Notes: generated by a model not told the origin, from the letters alone. A stretch of 64,000 nt of DNA from Planococcus soli (GCF_016881065.1 NZ_WXYN01000007.1:1-64000); one strand, 5' to 3'. Shown: positions 43,100 through 52,137, counted from the first letter of the stretch. A program made the numbers and translations.

Positions 43100-43612
43100 T
43101 CAAGATTCCAGTTGCTGCAAAGCCTTTTCTTCTGCTGGAATTCGTACGAGCAAAAGCAGAAGAGCATTGGCAATACTGAAAATCAAAGCGGTTCTCCATG
43201 CACCGAAAATGAGCGGCAATGCAGCGATCTCCATGGCAACGACAAGATAATTAGGGTGCGGAAGCCAGCGATACGGGCCTTTCTTCACTAAATCCGCTCC
43301 AGGCAGAATGAGTATTTTCGTGTTCCAAAAGCGGCCCAGAGACGTTAAAGCCCAAAAGCGAAGCAGCTGTGCGATGGCAAAAATCACTAAAAAGATTTGC
43401 CAGCCGGTTCGCAGCCCGGTGCCAGTCACCCAAGTTTCGATGATGAGTGAAACGAAGAAAAGCACATGGAGCAGGACGATCCATTTATAATGTCCAGCGC
43501 CAAATTCGATGGCACCTTGTTTTCTCATGGCTTTTTCATTAAACCGGGCATACACCACTTCCAGCAGCCGTTGCACAACGACAAGACCAATCAATAGATA
43601 AAAGAATGTCAT
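43100..43612 (-). CDS. bpsB: Isoprenylcysteine-methyltransferase-like membrane methyltransferase (BpsB/YpbQ-type)
   Basis: 170 residues from the ATG at 43612, which overlaps the bpsA stop by ATGA; five hydrophobic segments and the ICMT motif GPYRWLPHPNYLVV...EIAALPL near residue 110. In B. subtilis BpsB methylates the alkylpyrones made by BpsA. The overlap with the type III PKS makes the same role very likely here. Confidence 0.88.
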   Translation of the reverse strand: MTFFYLLIGLVVVQRLLEVVYARFNEKAMRKQGAIEFGAGHYKWIVLLHVLFFVSLIIETWVTGTGLRTGWQIFLVIFAIAQLLRFWALTSLGRFWNTKILILPGADLVKKGPYRWLPHPNYLVVAMEIAALPLIFGAWRTALIFSIANALLLLLVRIPAEEKALQQLES

Positions 43613-44679
43613 CGCACCGAATCTCCCCATTCAAGCCATAGCATTTCCGAACTGAAACCTGGACCCAAAGCAGTAAGCAAGCCTTCCTCTCCATGCTGAG
43701 GTTTCTTTTCCATAAAGTCTTTCAGCACATACAGAACTGTAGGCGAAGACATATTGCCATACTTAGCAAGCACTGCTCTTGAAATATCCGTCTTGTCCGT
43801 TGTCAGACCAAGAGATTTTTCGTATGCGGTCAATACTTTTTTGCCGCCTGGATGAGCAATAAAATGGATAATATCCGCCGAAGACTTAGAGATTTTCTCC
43901 AAGAAGATGTTCACATTGGGCTTTAGCCATTTTTCAATGATTTTTGGAATATCGCGAGAAAAAACGACATGGAGCCCCTCATCTTTGACGTCCCAGCCCA
44001 TAACATCTTCAGAGTCCCGCATTAGCGTCGATTGTGACTCTTTAATATGGAATCCTTCACCCGGCAAGCTTACTTTGTCTCCTGTCACCAAGGCACAGGC
44101 AGCACCGTCCGCAAACAGGGAAGTTCCGATCAAATTGCTTTTTGAACGATCGGAGCGCTGAAAAGTTAAACTGCAAAGTTCCAGGCAAAGAACCACTACC
44201 ACAGCTTCCGGATAAGCCCGGCAATAATCATCAGCACGGCTGAGGCCTGATGCTCCCCCTGCACAACCGAGCCCCCATAAAGGAATGCGTTTTACATGCT
44301 GAGGCATCTGCAGGACATTCATGATCCGGGCATCAATCGTCGGTGTAGACATCCCGGAACTCGACACAAAGATAAAAGCATCTATATCCTCTTTATCCAC
44401 CTTTGCCTCTTCCAGACACCGTGCCACAGCGCGGCTTCCCATTTTCACAGCTTCTTCCACATAAAGCTTGTTCTTTTCTTCCAGTCCCCGCTCTTCTTCA
44501 AACCAATCCAAAGGAGCAGCAAAATAGCGGCCTTCAATCTGGCCGTTTCCAAACACCTTTAAGAGCCTTTCGATGTCATTATAGTCGCCTCCGAACAAAC
44601 TTCGGACCACTCCGACAATTTCTTTTTGGTCTACGTGATATGGTGCATTTTCTGTAACTACTTTTCGAATCATTGCCAT
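43609..44679 (-). CDS. bpsA: Type III polyketide synthase (BpsA-like)
   Basis: 356 residues with chalcone-synthase-type catalytic residues: Cys in WGLGCAGGASGL near residue 138, His in FIAHPGG near residue 280 and Asn in GNMSSPTVLYVL near residue 312. It condenses long-chain acyl-CoA with malonyl-CoA to give alkylpyrones/alkylresorcinols. Overlaps bpsB. A site GAGGAGG precedes the start by 8 bases. Confidence 0.93.
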   Translation of the reverse strand: MAMIRKVVTENAPYHVDQKEIVGVVRSLFGGDYNDIERLLKVFGNGQIEGRYFAAPLDWFEEERGLEEKNKLYVEEAVKMGSRAVARCLEEAKVDKEDIDAFIFVSSSGMSTPTIDARIMNVLQMPQHVKRIPLWGLGCAGGASGLSRADDYCRAYPEAVVVVLCLELCSLTFQRSDRSKSNLIGTSLFADGAACALVTGDKVSLPGEGFHIKESQSTLMRDSEDVMGWDVKDEGLHVVFSRDIPKIIEKWLKPNVNIFLEKISKSSADIIHFIAHPGGKKVLTAYEKSLGLTTDKTDISRAVLAKYGNMSSPTVLYVLKDFMEKKPQHGEEGLLTALGPGFSSEMLWLEWGDSVR

Positions 44680-44866
44680 CCAAATTTCCTCCTCTAAATC
44701 GTAATTTCCAAACTATATTTCTTATGCAGCAGACCAATCCTAACCTTCTGTGCGGCAAGCGCTGTGCCAGCTGTCAAGAATATTCTAAAACCACTGGATT
44801 GAGCTTCCCAATAAACTTCTGCATCCGAACCTTGTATACTGAAAGGAGAAGACTAGGAGGAAGCAT

Positions 44867-45748
44867 ATGTCGCTGAACCAACAGAAACTCGGATGGCAAT
44901 TAGCCAGCTACACAGATTTTTTAAAAGCTTTACTGGAAAAACAGCAGCTACTCACTCCCGTTGCCCACCGCGGCCTGTGGAATCCTGCTCCTGAGAACTC
45001 ACTTCCTGCTGTTCAGCATTGCATTGACCATCATATTTATTTAATCGAACTGGACATGCAAGTAACTAAAGACGGCCATATCGTTCTCATGCATGATACG
45101 ACAGTTGACCGAACGACGAACGGCTCCGGAGAAGTTGATGAACTGACTCTATCGGAAATAAAACAATTGTCATTAAAAGAATTGAATGGCGGTCCCAACG
45201 CCAAAAACACAAAAGAAAAAGTGCCTACTCTTTTGGAAGTACTGCCGATGATTAAAGGAAAAGCCATGATCAATGCAGATAAAGCCTGGAAATTGCGGCA
45301 TGAACTTTATGAACTCGTTGAGCAGCATGATCTATTTGATCATTTTCTGCTAAAAAGTGATAGGCCCATTGAGCAATTGGCCGCTTTTTTTGATTCAAAT
45401 CCACGCAACATGTCATATATGCACAAGCTGAGCGACAAAAACCTTCATCAACTCGACTTGTTGCTGGAGGCCGTTTCGCCAACGGCAATCGAACTGCTCT
45501 TCTACACAGAAGATGACGAAGTCGTTTCGGATGCTGTCATTGCCAAGCTCAAGGGCCAAACGAACTTATGGGGCAACGCGCTGGATTTTGCTGAAAATGC
45601 ACGGCATTCGGATTCCTTGTCTCTGCTGGATCCCGATAAAGGATGGGGCTGGTTTATCAATCGTGGCATCAGTCTGATTCAGACAGACCATCCATTGAAG
45701 TTCATGGCTTATGCAGAAAAGAAAATGAAGACAAACGAACCCGGCTGA
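44867..45748 (+). CDS. Glycerophosphodiester phosphodiesterase family protein
   Basis: 293 residues with a GDPD TIM barrel: AHRGLWNPAPENSL (His-Arg, Glu), IELDMQVTKDGHIVLMHD (Glu-x-Asp and His) and TDHPLKFM at the C-terminus. No signal peptide, so probably cytoplasmic. It hydrolyses deacylated phospholipids to glycerol 3-phosphate and an alcohol. The N-terminal 30 residues precede the barrel and may be a helix of unknown role. Confidence 0.88.
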   Translation: MSLNQQKLGWQLASYTDFLKALLEKQQLLTPVAHRGLWNPAPENSLPAVQHCIDHHIYLIELDMQVTKDGHIVLMHDTTVDRTTNGSGEVDELTLSEIKQLSLKELNGGPNAKNTKEKVPTLLEVLPMIKGKAMINADKAWKLRHELYELVEQHDLFDHFLLKSDRPIEQLAAFFDSNPRNMSYMHKLSDKNLHQLDLLLEAVSPTAIELLFYTEDDEVVSDAVIAKLKGQTNLWGNALDFAENARHSDSLSLLDPDKGWGWFINRGISLIQTDHPLKFMAYAEKKMKTNEPG

Positions 45749-45764
45749 TGGTTAAGCCGGGTTC
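45737..45764. terminator. Hairpin between convergent genes
   Basis: GAACCCGGCT and AGCCGGGTTC. No clear T-run on either strand, so terminator function is less certain; it contains the GDPD stop. Confidence 0.55.
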
Positions 45765-46447
45765 ACTGCTTGCAATAAGCTTTTCACCTTTTTTCCAACC
45801 AGACTTGCTGACGCCGGATTCTGTCCGGTAACTAAGCGTCCGGACTCAATTACACAAGCGGTGAATGGCAGCTGAGCTATTTGAAATAAGGTACCCTGGT
45901 TTCTCAATGCCTGCTCCAATGAAAATGGAATATCACTGTACATCCCCATCATTTTTTCCTCCAAATCTGAAAATCCCGTCACAACATGCCCTGCCAACAG
46001 GTTTCGGCCATTGGATAAATGAATGTTCTGCAAAGCGCTCTGCCCGTGGCAAACGGCGGCGACCACACCACCTCTTTCATATATGGTAGCCGTCAGTTCC
46101 TGCAATTCACGGTGATTTGGAAAATCGATCATTGCACCATGTCCTCCTGCAAAAAATATCGCGGAGTAGTCCCGGCTTTCGACCTGCTCCGGTATCAGCG
46201 GTCTTTTCAATTTGTCCATCAGCCCGTCGGCCAAATAATACTGGCGGGTTTGCTTATGGACTACCGCTTCCATCAAACTTAACGGATCAATCGGAATTCG
46301 GGCAGGGGCAGTGCTGATAATATCCACTTTGAAATCATCCTTGATTTCATGGTAGAAATCGGTCAATTCCCTCAGCCAAAGCCCCGTTTTTCTGTCTCTG
46401 ACTCCAATGTGGGCTGAGTTCGTCGCGACAATCAAGATTTTTTTCAT
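45752..46447 (-). CDS. DJ-1/PfpI-family protein (Hsp31-like)
   Basis: 231 residues from the ATG at 46447 (AAAGGAG). The nucleophile elbow with Cys is visible as AAVCHGQSAL near residue 132, preceded by FFAGGHGAMID (Glu or His partner), the layout of Hsp31-type glyoxalase III/chaperone proteins. Likely a cytoplasmic protein-damage or methylglyoxal-protection enzyme; the exact activity is not settled. Confidence 0.85.
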   Translation of the reverse strand: MKKILIVATNSAHIGVRDRKTGLWLRELTDFYHEIKDDFKVDIISTAPARIPIDPLSLMEAVVHKQTRQYYLADGLMDKLKRPLIPEQVESRDYSAIFFAGGHGAMIDFPNHRELQELTATIYERGGVVAAVCHGQSALQNIHLSNGRNLLAGHVVTGFSDLEEKMMGMYSDIPFSLEQALRNQGTLFQIAQLPFTACVIESGRLVTGQNPASASLVGKKVKSLLQAVNPA

Positions 46448-46614
46448 GACAGTCTCCTTTCGCCTCAATTTAGCGTATTTCCTCTTTTATTCCCTGTCCT
46501 TCCTAAAACTACTCTCCAGCTATTTTTTAATCATTATTTTATTTTATATAACATTTTATTGTTACTATTTACTTTTCAATGTGGTAAAATGAGATCAAAT
46601 AGGGAGGGATAGAT

Positions 46615-47724
46615 ATGAAGACTTTATTGTCTTTATTAGCTGCTGTCATCCTCGTGCTCAGTTCTTTTTCGTCTCCCGCCAAAGCGATTGTTTTGTTTGA
46701 TGATGTATTTGCCAATCATCCGTTCGCTTTTGAAATCGCTTACCTGTATGAGGAAGGGATCATCAATGGTTATCCTGATGGAACCTTCAGACCAAACGAT
46801 CCTGTTACCCGGGCTCATGCTGTCGCCATGATCGGACGTGCCTTGAACCTGGATGACACATCACGCTCCACCGGCTTTAGGGACGTACCTGCGAGCCATC
46901 CTTTTTCCGGTTATATTGCTTCTGCTGTTGAAGAAGAGATCGTTGTTGGGTTCCCGAACAATTATTTCCGCCCTGATTGGACGGTCACCCGTGCTCAGAC
47001 AGTCACTATACTGGATAGAGCCTTCTATTTCCCTGAAGCACCAGACAATAATTTCCGCGACATGAGGGAAAATCATTTTGCGTTTGATGCTGTCTCAAGA
47101 CTTGCTTACCAAGGCGTCGCGCGCGGTTATCCGGACAACACTTTCCGTCCCGATATTCCTGTTACACGCGCTCAGTTTTCTGCGTTCCTCGCCCGTGCAA
47201 TCGAGCCGTCTTTCATTCCTGAAAAACAGGAACTGCTGATGACAGCCAATGAAATTTTGGCGGATTTGCAAGCTGAAGATTTTGGTGATGTGGCAGCCTT
47301 TGTCAGCTCTTCGGATGGATTGACCCTCTGCCCTTACAGCGGCGGCTGTATTGATAATGGCGGGGTCACTTTTACCAAAGCCCAGCTGCCAGGATTTATG
47401 AACGACCCCAATGATTACTTATGGGGCTATCAGGACGGCAGCGGTTTTGAAATCAATTTGACACCTGCTGAGTACTACAATGCTTACTTGATGGATACAG
47501 ATGCGACCTATACTGCCAAAGAACGCTATGGGCGGACTATCCAGCCAACTACGCATGAGTTTATTCACCGCCTGTATCCCGAAGCGACCATTGTTGAGTT
47601 CTATTTCCCTGGCACAGCTCAGTATGACCAAATGGACTGGCAAAGCCTGAACATGGTATTCGAGAAAAACAGCAACGGTGACTGGGTATTGGTGGCGATT
47701 GTTAATGATCGCTGGACTGTCTAA
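46615..47724 (+). CDS. Surface protein with three SLH domains
   Basis: 369 residues: signal peptide (1-24, ending SPAKA), then three S-layer homology domains at about residues 28-75, 85-130 and 145-195 (GYPDGTFRPNDPVTRA, GFPNNYFRPDWTVTRA, GYPDNTFRPDIPVTRA). SLH domains bind pyruvylated wall polysaccharide. The C-terminal 160 residues show no known domain; CPYSGGCID holds two cysteines that could form a disulfide. Strong ribosome site AGGGAGGG. Confidence 0.9.
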   Translation: MKTLLSLLAAVILVLSSFSSPAKAIVLFDDVFANHPFAFEIAYLYEEGIINGYPDGTFRPNDPVTRAHAVAMIGRALNLDDTSRSTGFRDVPASHPFSGYIASAVEEEIVVGFPNNYFRPDWTVTRAQTVTILDRAFYFPEAPDNNFRDMRENHFAFDAVSRLAYQGVARGYPDNTFRPDIPVTRAQFSAFLARAIEPSFIPEKQELLMTANEILADLQAEDFGDVAAFVSSSDGLTLCPYSGGCIDNGGVTFTKAQLPGFMNDPNDYLWGYQDGSGFEINLTPAEYYNAYLMDTDATYTAKERYGRTIQPTTHEFIHRLYPEATIVEFYFPGTAQYDQMDWQSLNMVFEKNSNGDWVLVAIVNDRWTV

Positions 47725-47730
47725 CTCTGA

Positions 47731-47767
47731 AAAAAGACCCGGCATTTTAGTTGCCGGGTCTTTCTTT
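47731..47767. terminator. Terminator after the SLH gene, shared with yqxD
   Basis: AAAAGACCCGGCA and TGCCGGGTCTTT; T-rich on both sides. Confidence 0.85.
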
Positions 47768-48211
47768 GTCTTCCTTTATTTTTTTCAAAAGCGCTGTTAA
47801 AGCCTCTTCAAACTTCTCGTTGTCTTCGGCTCGCCTTTTTTTCGGCCCCTTCATCCTGCCTCCGCCTTGACGGATTTTTTTGGCAACGTGTCGGCCGTGG
47901 AGCAATTGTTCAATGTTTTCATCAGAGTAGACGCGGCCGTTCTGGTCAATCGGAATGCCGCGCTTGGCAAGAACCATTGCCGCCAGTCCATAATCCTGGG
48001 TAACAACAATATCTCCGTTTGCCACACGGTTGACCAGGACAAAGTCAACGGCATCCGCTCCTTTTGACACCGTAATCGTTTCCGCCCCTTCCCGATGCAT
48101 TTCATGGGAAGTATCGCATATCAAAATGACCGGCAAGCGGTAAGCTTTAGCCAAATCGATGGTTTGCCCGACTACCGGACAGCCGTCTGCATCAATAAGA
48201 ATTTTAACCAT
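47747..48211 (-). CDS. yqxD: UPF0178/YaiI-YqxD-family protein (DUF188)
   Basis: 154 residues with the family N-terminus ILIDADGCPVVGQTIDLA and VVTQDYGLAAMVLAKR, a PIN-like NYN/PD-fold of unknown activity; B. subtilis YqxD is about the same size. The ATG overlaps the stop of the upstream DUF1836 gene by one base (TAATG), so they are coupled. Basic C-terminal tail suggests nucleic-acid contact. Confidence 0.85.
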   Translation of the reverse strand: MVKILIDADGCPVVGQTIDLAKAYRLPVILICDTSHEMHREGAETITVSKGADAVDFVLVNRVANGDIVVTQDYGLAAMVLAKRGIPIDQNGRVYSDENIEQLLHGRHVAKKIRQGGGRMKGPKKRRAEDNEKFEEALTALLKKIKEDKERPGN

Positions 48212-48789
48212 TACTCGTTCGCTCCTTTCGCCAGTCTATCCACCAATTTCTCGGCTGCTCTCCGGTAAAGATTGCTGGTATGCACCAGTGACGCAATGAG
48301 CAATACCTGCTCCAGCTCCTCTGCGTCCTCGTCATCCGCCGTTTGTTTGGAAGCTTCTGCCACTTGCTTCTCCAGTGCATCCGCGAAAATCTCCGTATTG
48401 CCTTGCTGAAGCTTTAGATAACTTTGGTAAAACCGCTCCAGGTCCAGCTCTTTTTGTGCTGCCTTTTCATTAATGCCATTCAATACCAGCTTGACGTCAT
48501 TGATCGATAACGCACTTTTCATCTGGTAAATCAAACTGATCAGCATAATGTGGTTGCGGCTGTACTTTTTGTTTTGAACTGGATAAAACAATTTTCCTTT
48601 TGCGTAATTGTTGATCATGGTTTTGGTCAGGATTTTTTCGTCCGGATGCCGTTTCGATTCGGAAAAATTGGATTCGAATAGTTGAATAACCTGGTCAATA
48701 TACAGGTCGATCTTCGGAATATCTTCCGGCAAAACCTGATTGTGAAAAGCCATCTCCTCGATGATGCTATTTGCTTTTTCCATATACAT
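48211..48789 (-). CDS. DUF1836 domain protein
   Basis: 192 residues with a MerR-like helix-turn-helix region (TKTMINNYAKGKLFYPVQN...YSRNHIMLISLIYQ, about residues 55-95) characteristic of DUF1836. Likely DNA-binding; targets unknown. First gene of a pair with yqxD. Confidence 0.8.
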   Translation of the reverse strand: MYMEKANSIIEEMAFHNQVLPEDIPKIDLYIDQVIQLFESNFSESKRHPDEKILTKTMINNYAKGKLFYPVQNKKYSRNHIMLISLIYQMKSALSINDVKLVLNGINEKAAQKELDLERFYQSYLKLQQGNTEIFADALEKQVAEASKQTADDEDAEELEQVLLIASLVHTSNLYRRAAEKLVDRLAKGANE

Positions 48790-48850
48790 TCACACTCCCT
48801 CAGCCGTTTCATACTCGTTATTTTACATCACCATCAAGTTTTCTCCAAAC

Positions 48851-48879
48851 TTGACTCTATTTATCGATGCGAGTATCGT
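48851..48879 (+). promoter_or_regulatory. Candidate promoter of the hemolysin III gene
   Basis: TTGACT, 17-base spacer, TATCGT; the -10 overlaps the left arm of the perfect inverted repeat at 48877-48909. Confidence 0.6.
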
Positions 48880-48909
48880 TATATGTAGTTTCAATAACTA
48901 CATATAACG
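48877..48909 (+). promoter_or_regulatory. Perfect 14-base inverted repeat before the hemolysin III gene
   Basis: CGTTATATGTAGTT and AACTACATATAACG with a TCAAT spacer, ending at the GAGGAG ribosome site. It could be an operator covering -10 to the leader, or an RNA hairpin gating translation. Confidence 0.7.
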
Positions 48910-48923
48910 AGGAGCTGTTTCAC

Positions 48924-49571
48924 ATGAACGCATATATCCGAGAACCCTTTAACGCCTTATCCCATTTGGCAGGTGCTGTATTGTCACTGGCTGCACTTTT
49001 AGCAATGGTCATCAAAGCGGCCTATGCCAATGAACCTTTCTTGCACGTTGCCGCAGTCGCCATTTTTGGCATCAGCCTCATTTTGCTGTATACAGCTTCG
49101 ACGATTTACCATTCGGCCCTTTCACAGCCTTACATTATTGCATTCTTACGGAAACTGGATCACTCGATGATTTTCGCTTTAATTGCAGGCTCATACGCAC
49201 CCTTTTGCCTGATCGCTCTTGGCGGAACACTCGGCTGGACACTATTTTCGCTTGTCGCCATTTTGGGACTGAGCGGCATCTTCTTTAAGATGGTCTGGTT
49301 TCATTCTCCGAGATGGCTGTCGACTGCCATCTATATCGCCATGGGCTGGATCATTATTTTCGCTGTCGTTCCGCTTTCAGACAGCATGTCCCTAACCGGC
49401 TTGCTGCTGCTTGTAGCAGGTGGGGTTTTCTATACAGTGGGCGGAATCGTTTATGGATTAAAACCCGATTTCCTCTCTTCCAAGTATTTGGGCTTTCATG
49501 AAATCTTCCACCTCTTCATCCTGTTCGGCAGCCTCTGCCATTTCTTAGCGGTTTATTTTTATGTGCTGTAA
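48924..49571 (+). CDS. Hemolysin III family membrane protein (PAQR/YqfA-like)
   Basis: 215 residues from the ATG at 48924 (GAGGAG). Seven hydrophobic helices with the family motifs: EPFNALSHLAGA, STIYHS near residue 64, LDHSMIFALIAGSYAP and GFHEIFHLF near residue 193. The conserved His/Asp set suggests a metal-dependent ceramidase-like fold; the hemolytic label is historical. A partial hairpin repeat begins at the stop codon. Confidence 0.88.
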   Translation: MNAYIREPFNALSHLAGAVLSLAALLAMVIKAAYANEPFLHVAAVAIFGISLILLYTASTIYHSALSQPYIIAFLRKLDHSMIFALIAGSYAPFCLIALGGTLGWTLFSLVAILGLSGIFFKMVWFHSPRWLSTAIYIAMGWIIIFAVVPLSDSMSLTGLLLLVAGGVFYTVGGIVYGLKPDFLSSKYLGFHEIFHLFILFGSLCHFLAVYFYVL

Positions 49572-49650
49572 CAAGAAAAGCGGAAGCGCCCGTGTAGATT
49601 CGACGGGCATAAGACGCTCCGGGAGATTCGACAGGCATAATGATATGATA
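49572..49650. repeat. Truncated hairpin repeat after the hemolysin III gene
   Basis: AAGAAAAGCGGAAGCGCCCG, then TGTAGATTCGACGGG, followed by an inner duplication of GATTCGAC(G/A)GGCATAA. Left half only. An ORF reading through it (from 49561) is spurious. Confidence 0.75.
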
Positions 49651-49680
49651 GGAGCTAACTCACCTGAAAGGGGCATATCT

Positions 49681-50460
49681 ATGAAAAATTTAAATTCTAA
49701 TCAAACTGAAATGGCAGAAGTTTTATACAGTGCCTACCAAAACGGACACACCATAGCTAAAGATCAGATACCAGCTGCGTTAGAGAAGAACCCCGCATAC
49801 GCAATCCAGCACGCTGTTACTGCAAACAAAACAAGCAAGGGCCAGGAAGAATTGAAGGGCTATAAAATCAGCTTAACAAGCAAAGAGACCCAGAATCTTT
49901 TTCAATCGGAAACCCCGCTGTACGGGGCTCTTACCACTTCTGCTTTATCGAATGGCGTTATCGAACTTGATTCGTTATCTTCCCCATTAATCGAAATCGA
50001 GTTGATTTTTATCGCCAAGGAAGATTTGTCTGCGGCTGACGATGTTCATGCGTTGCTAGAAAAAACCCAAATCGCTCCAGGGATTGAAGTTCCGGATTCC
50101 CGCTTTGACGACTGGTTTCCTAAGATCACACTTGGACAAGTGATCGCCGATAGTGCAGTGGCTGGAAAGATCATCATGGGCCGGCCACTCGACAATATCC
50201 GTTACCGCCAATTGGAGAATTTGGCTGGCACCTTAACGTTGAACGGCAAAGAAATTGCTGCGGGCAGTTCCTCTGAAGTGCTGGATCATCCCATCCATGC
50301 AGTTAAATGGCTCGCCAACGAACTAGCTGAGCACGGGTTGGCTATCAAAAAAGGCATGGCCATTTCATCCGGCACTTTCATTTTGCCAAAACCTCTTGAA
50401 AAAGGACTTTACGAAGCCAGCTACGGGGAGCTTGGCTCGGTAACCTTGACCGTCGAATAA
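49681..50460 (+). CDS. 2-oxo-hepta-diene/2-keto-4-pentenoate hydratase-like protein (FAH superfamily)
   Basis: 259 residues from the ATG at 49681 (GAAAGGGG); the ORF begins further upstream only because a repeat is in frame. The central metal-site region LIEIELIFIAK near residue 100 and EVPDSRF near residue 138 match MhpD-type hydratases, which add water to 2-hydroxypentadienoates in aromatic catabolism. No other meta-cleavage genes are adjacent, so the true substrate is unclear. Confidence 0.82.
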   Translation: MKNLNSNQTEMAEVLYSAYQNGHTIAKDQIPAALEKNPAYAIQHAVTANKTSKGQEELKGYKISLTSKETQNLFQSETPLYGALTTSALSNGVIELDSLSSPLIEIELIFIAKEDLSAADDVHALLEKTQIAPGIEVPDSRFDDWFPKITLGQVIADSAVAGKIIMGRPLDNIRYRQLENLAGTLTLNGKEIAAGSSSEVLDHPIHAVKWLANELAEHGLAIKKGMAISSGTFILPKPLEKGLYEASYGELGSVTLTVE

Positions 50461-50461
50461 C

Positions 50462-50498
50462 AAAAGTGGTGCACAATTTTCTTTGTGCACCACTTTTT
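50462..50498. terminator. Terminator between hydratase and MFS genes
   Basis: AAAAGTGGTGCACA pairs with TGTGCACCACTTTTT. Confidence 0.95.
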
Positions 50499-50513
50499 CT
50501 ATATTGCTATTTT

Positions 50514-51686
50514 TTAATGAGAAGACCCCTGTTCCTTGGGCATCATCCACATATAGTAAAAGACAATGAGGATGACAAAAATGCCAAGCATCAAATACAG
50601 ATTTGAATAGCCCGCGATTCCTGCAAGGACTCCGAGTGACACTGAACCTACCGCAATGCCGCTGTCGTATAAAGCAAAAAAGGTTCCTGTGGCATAGCCG
50701 CTGCGATGCTTATCAGCCGCCTGAATGGCCAGGGTTTGGAAGCTCGGCAGCAAGGTCCCGTAGCCAAGACCCACCAGTGCACCTGAAGCCAGCAGCATCC
50801 ATGAAGATTCCGTAAAACTCAACGATATTAATCCCACTCCGAAAATAATTATGGAAGGAATGATGACCACGCTCGGACCTACGGCGTCAAACAATCTCCC
50901 GGTAAGCGGCCGCACAACAAGCATAGCGATCGCATATACCACAAAGAAAAAGCTCGCTGCTTTGATGAGTCCAAGCGATTCTGCATAAACGGAAATAAAC
51001 GTCAGGATACTGGCATAAGCAAACGAAATGAAAAAGCCGACACTGGCAATCGGCAACGATTTTTTCTCCAAAAAATCGTTAATCGTCAGTTTATGCTTGC
51101 CACTTTTCACAACCAGCTCTTCTTCCACTTTAACACCTAAGGCACATAGGAAACCGATCACCATAATAACGGCGAGTACAATAAAAACAATCTGCGCCGG
51201 CATATAAAGCTGAAGCGTTAACGCAATAAACGGCCCTGCAACTACTGCCAGATTCATGGCAATGCCATAGTAGCCCAAGCCTTCTCCGCGCCTCTCTGGC
51301 GGAATGATGTCCGCTGCGATGGCGCCGGCTACGGTCGTGACCAAACTAAACCAGATGCCCTGAAAAAAGCGCAGCAGCAAAAGCACTGCAAAACTACCGA
51401 CAAACACATAAAACACGGTACTGACGGTAAACAAAAAGAGCGCAATAATCAGGATTTTTTTCTTCCCGAACTTCTCCAAAATCATGCCCGCAAAAAAACG
51501 CATGATGATGGCAGACAGCAGGAAAATTGAAACCGCCACTCCACCTTCAGCAGCGGTACCGCCTAAATCGTTCAAGACATACAGCGGCATAAACGTCAGC
51601 AGCGCATAGAAAACCACAAAAATGAAAAACGTACTGATTGAAATATTAATAAAACTTTTTGTCCAAATTGGTCTTTTTTCAGCCAT
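50514..51686 (-). CDS. MFS transporter
   Basis: 390 residues, twelve hydrophobic segments, with the major facilitator motif A in the first cytoplasmic loop (GMILEKFGKKKILIIAL near residue 72) and a matching GRLFDAVGPSVVIIP in the second half. Size and shape are those of drug or sugar efflux proteins. Its start overlaps the MarR gene by 8 bases; probably a MarR-controlled exporter. Confidence 0.9.
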   Translation of the reverse strand: MAEKRPIWTKSFINISISTFFIFVVFYALLTFMPLYVLNDLGGTAAEGGVAVSIFLLSAIIMRFFAGMILEKFGKKKILIIALFLFTVSTVFYVFVGSFAVLLLLRFFQGIWFSLVTTVAGAIAADIIPPERRGEGLGYYGIAMNLAVVAGPFIALTLQLYMPAQIVFIVLAVIMVIGFLCALGVKVEEELVVKSGKHKLTINDFLEKKSLPIASVGFFISFAYASILTFISVYAESLGLIKAASFFFVVYAIAMLVVRPLTGRLFDAVGPSVVIIPSIIIFGVGLISLSFTESSWMLLASGALVGLGYGTLLPSFQTLAIQAADKHRSGYATGTFFALYDSGIAVGSVSLGVLAGIAGYSNLYLMLGIFVILIVFYYMWMMPKEQGSSH

Positions 51687-52113
51687 TCCTTACATCCTTT
51701 TCTTCAGAACCCGTCATTCCTATTTTTTTCAGCAACACAAGCAACTGTTCTTTTTCTTCATCCGTCAAACTGGAAACCAGTCTCGCTTCTGTCTGCCGAA
51801 TCCGCTCTTCAATATCCGGCAGTTTTTGTTCAGCAAAAGGGGATAGCTGAACAATCCGTTCACGCTTGTCTTTTCCTTCACGGCGAACGATCCACCCGCT
51901 TTTCTCGAGGCGGACAATTGTTCTTGTCACAGTCGGTGCCTCGACATTTAAATACTGCCAGATTTCTTTCTGTGTCATCGAACCAAATTGATTGAGGCAA
52001 AATAATATAGACCACTGGGAACTGTATAAATCAAACTCCTTAAGGGCTTCGTTTACTTCCTTGATGGATAAACGGGATTTTTGATGGATCTCGTGAAACA
52101 GCAGGTTTCTCAT
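51679..52113 (-). CDS. MarR-family transcriptional regulator
   Basis: 144 residues from the ATG at 52113, 8 bases after GAGGATG; the ATG at 52122 lies too close to GAGG. Winged helix with GSMTQKEIWQYLNVEAPTVT and VRREGKDKRERIVQLS. Coupled to the MFS gene by overlap. A palindrome just downstream of the -10 suggests autorepression. Confidence 0.88.
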   Translation of the reverse strand: MRNLLFHEIHQKSRLSIKEVNEALKEFDLYSSQWSILFCLNQFGSMTQKEIWQYLNVEAPTVTRTIVRLEKSGWIVRREGKDKRERIVQLSPFAEQKLPDIEERIRQTEARLVSSLTDEEKEQLLVLLKKIGMTGSEEKDVRNG

Positions 52114-52137
52114 GCTTTTCATCCTCGCAATTTATTT

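Noticed and set aside
49561-49680. N-terminal extension of the hydratase-like protein
   Set aside because: The extra 40 codons read through a truncated hairpin repeat; the ATG at 49681 has its own ribosome site.
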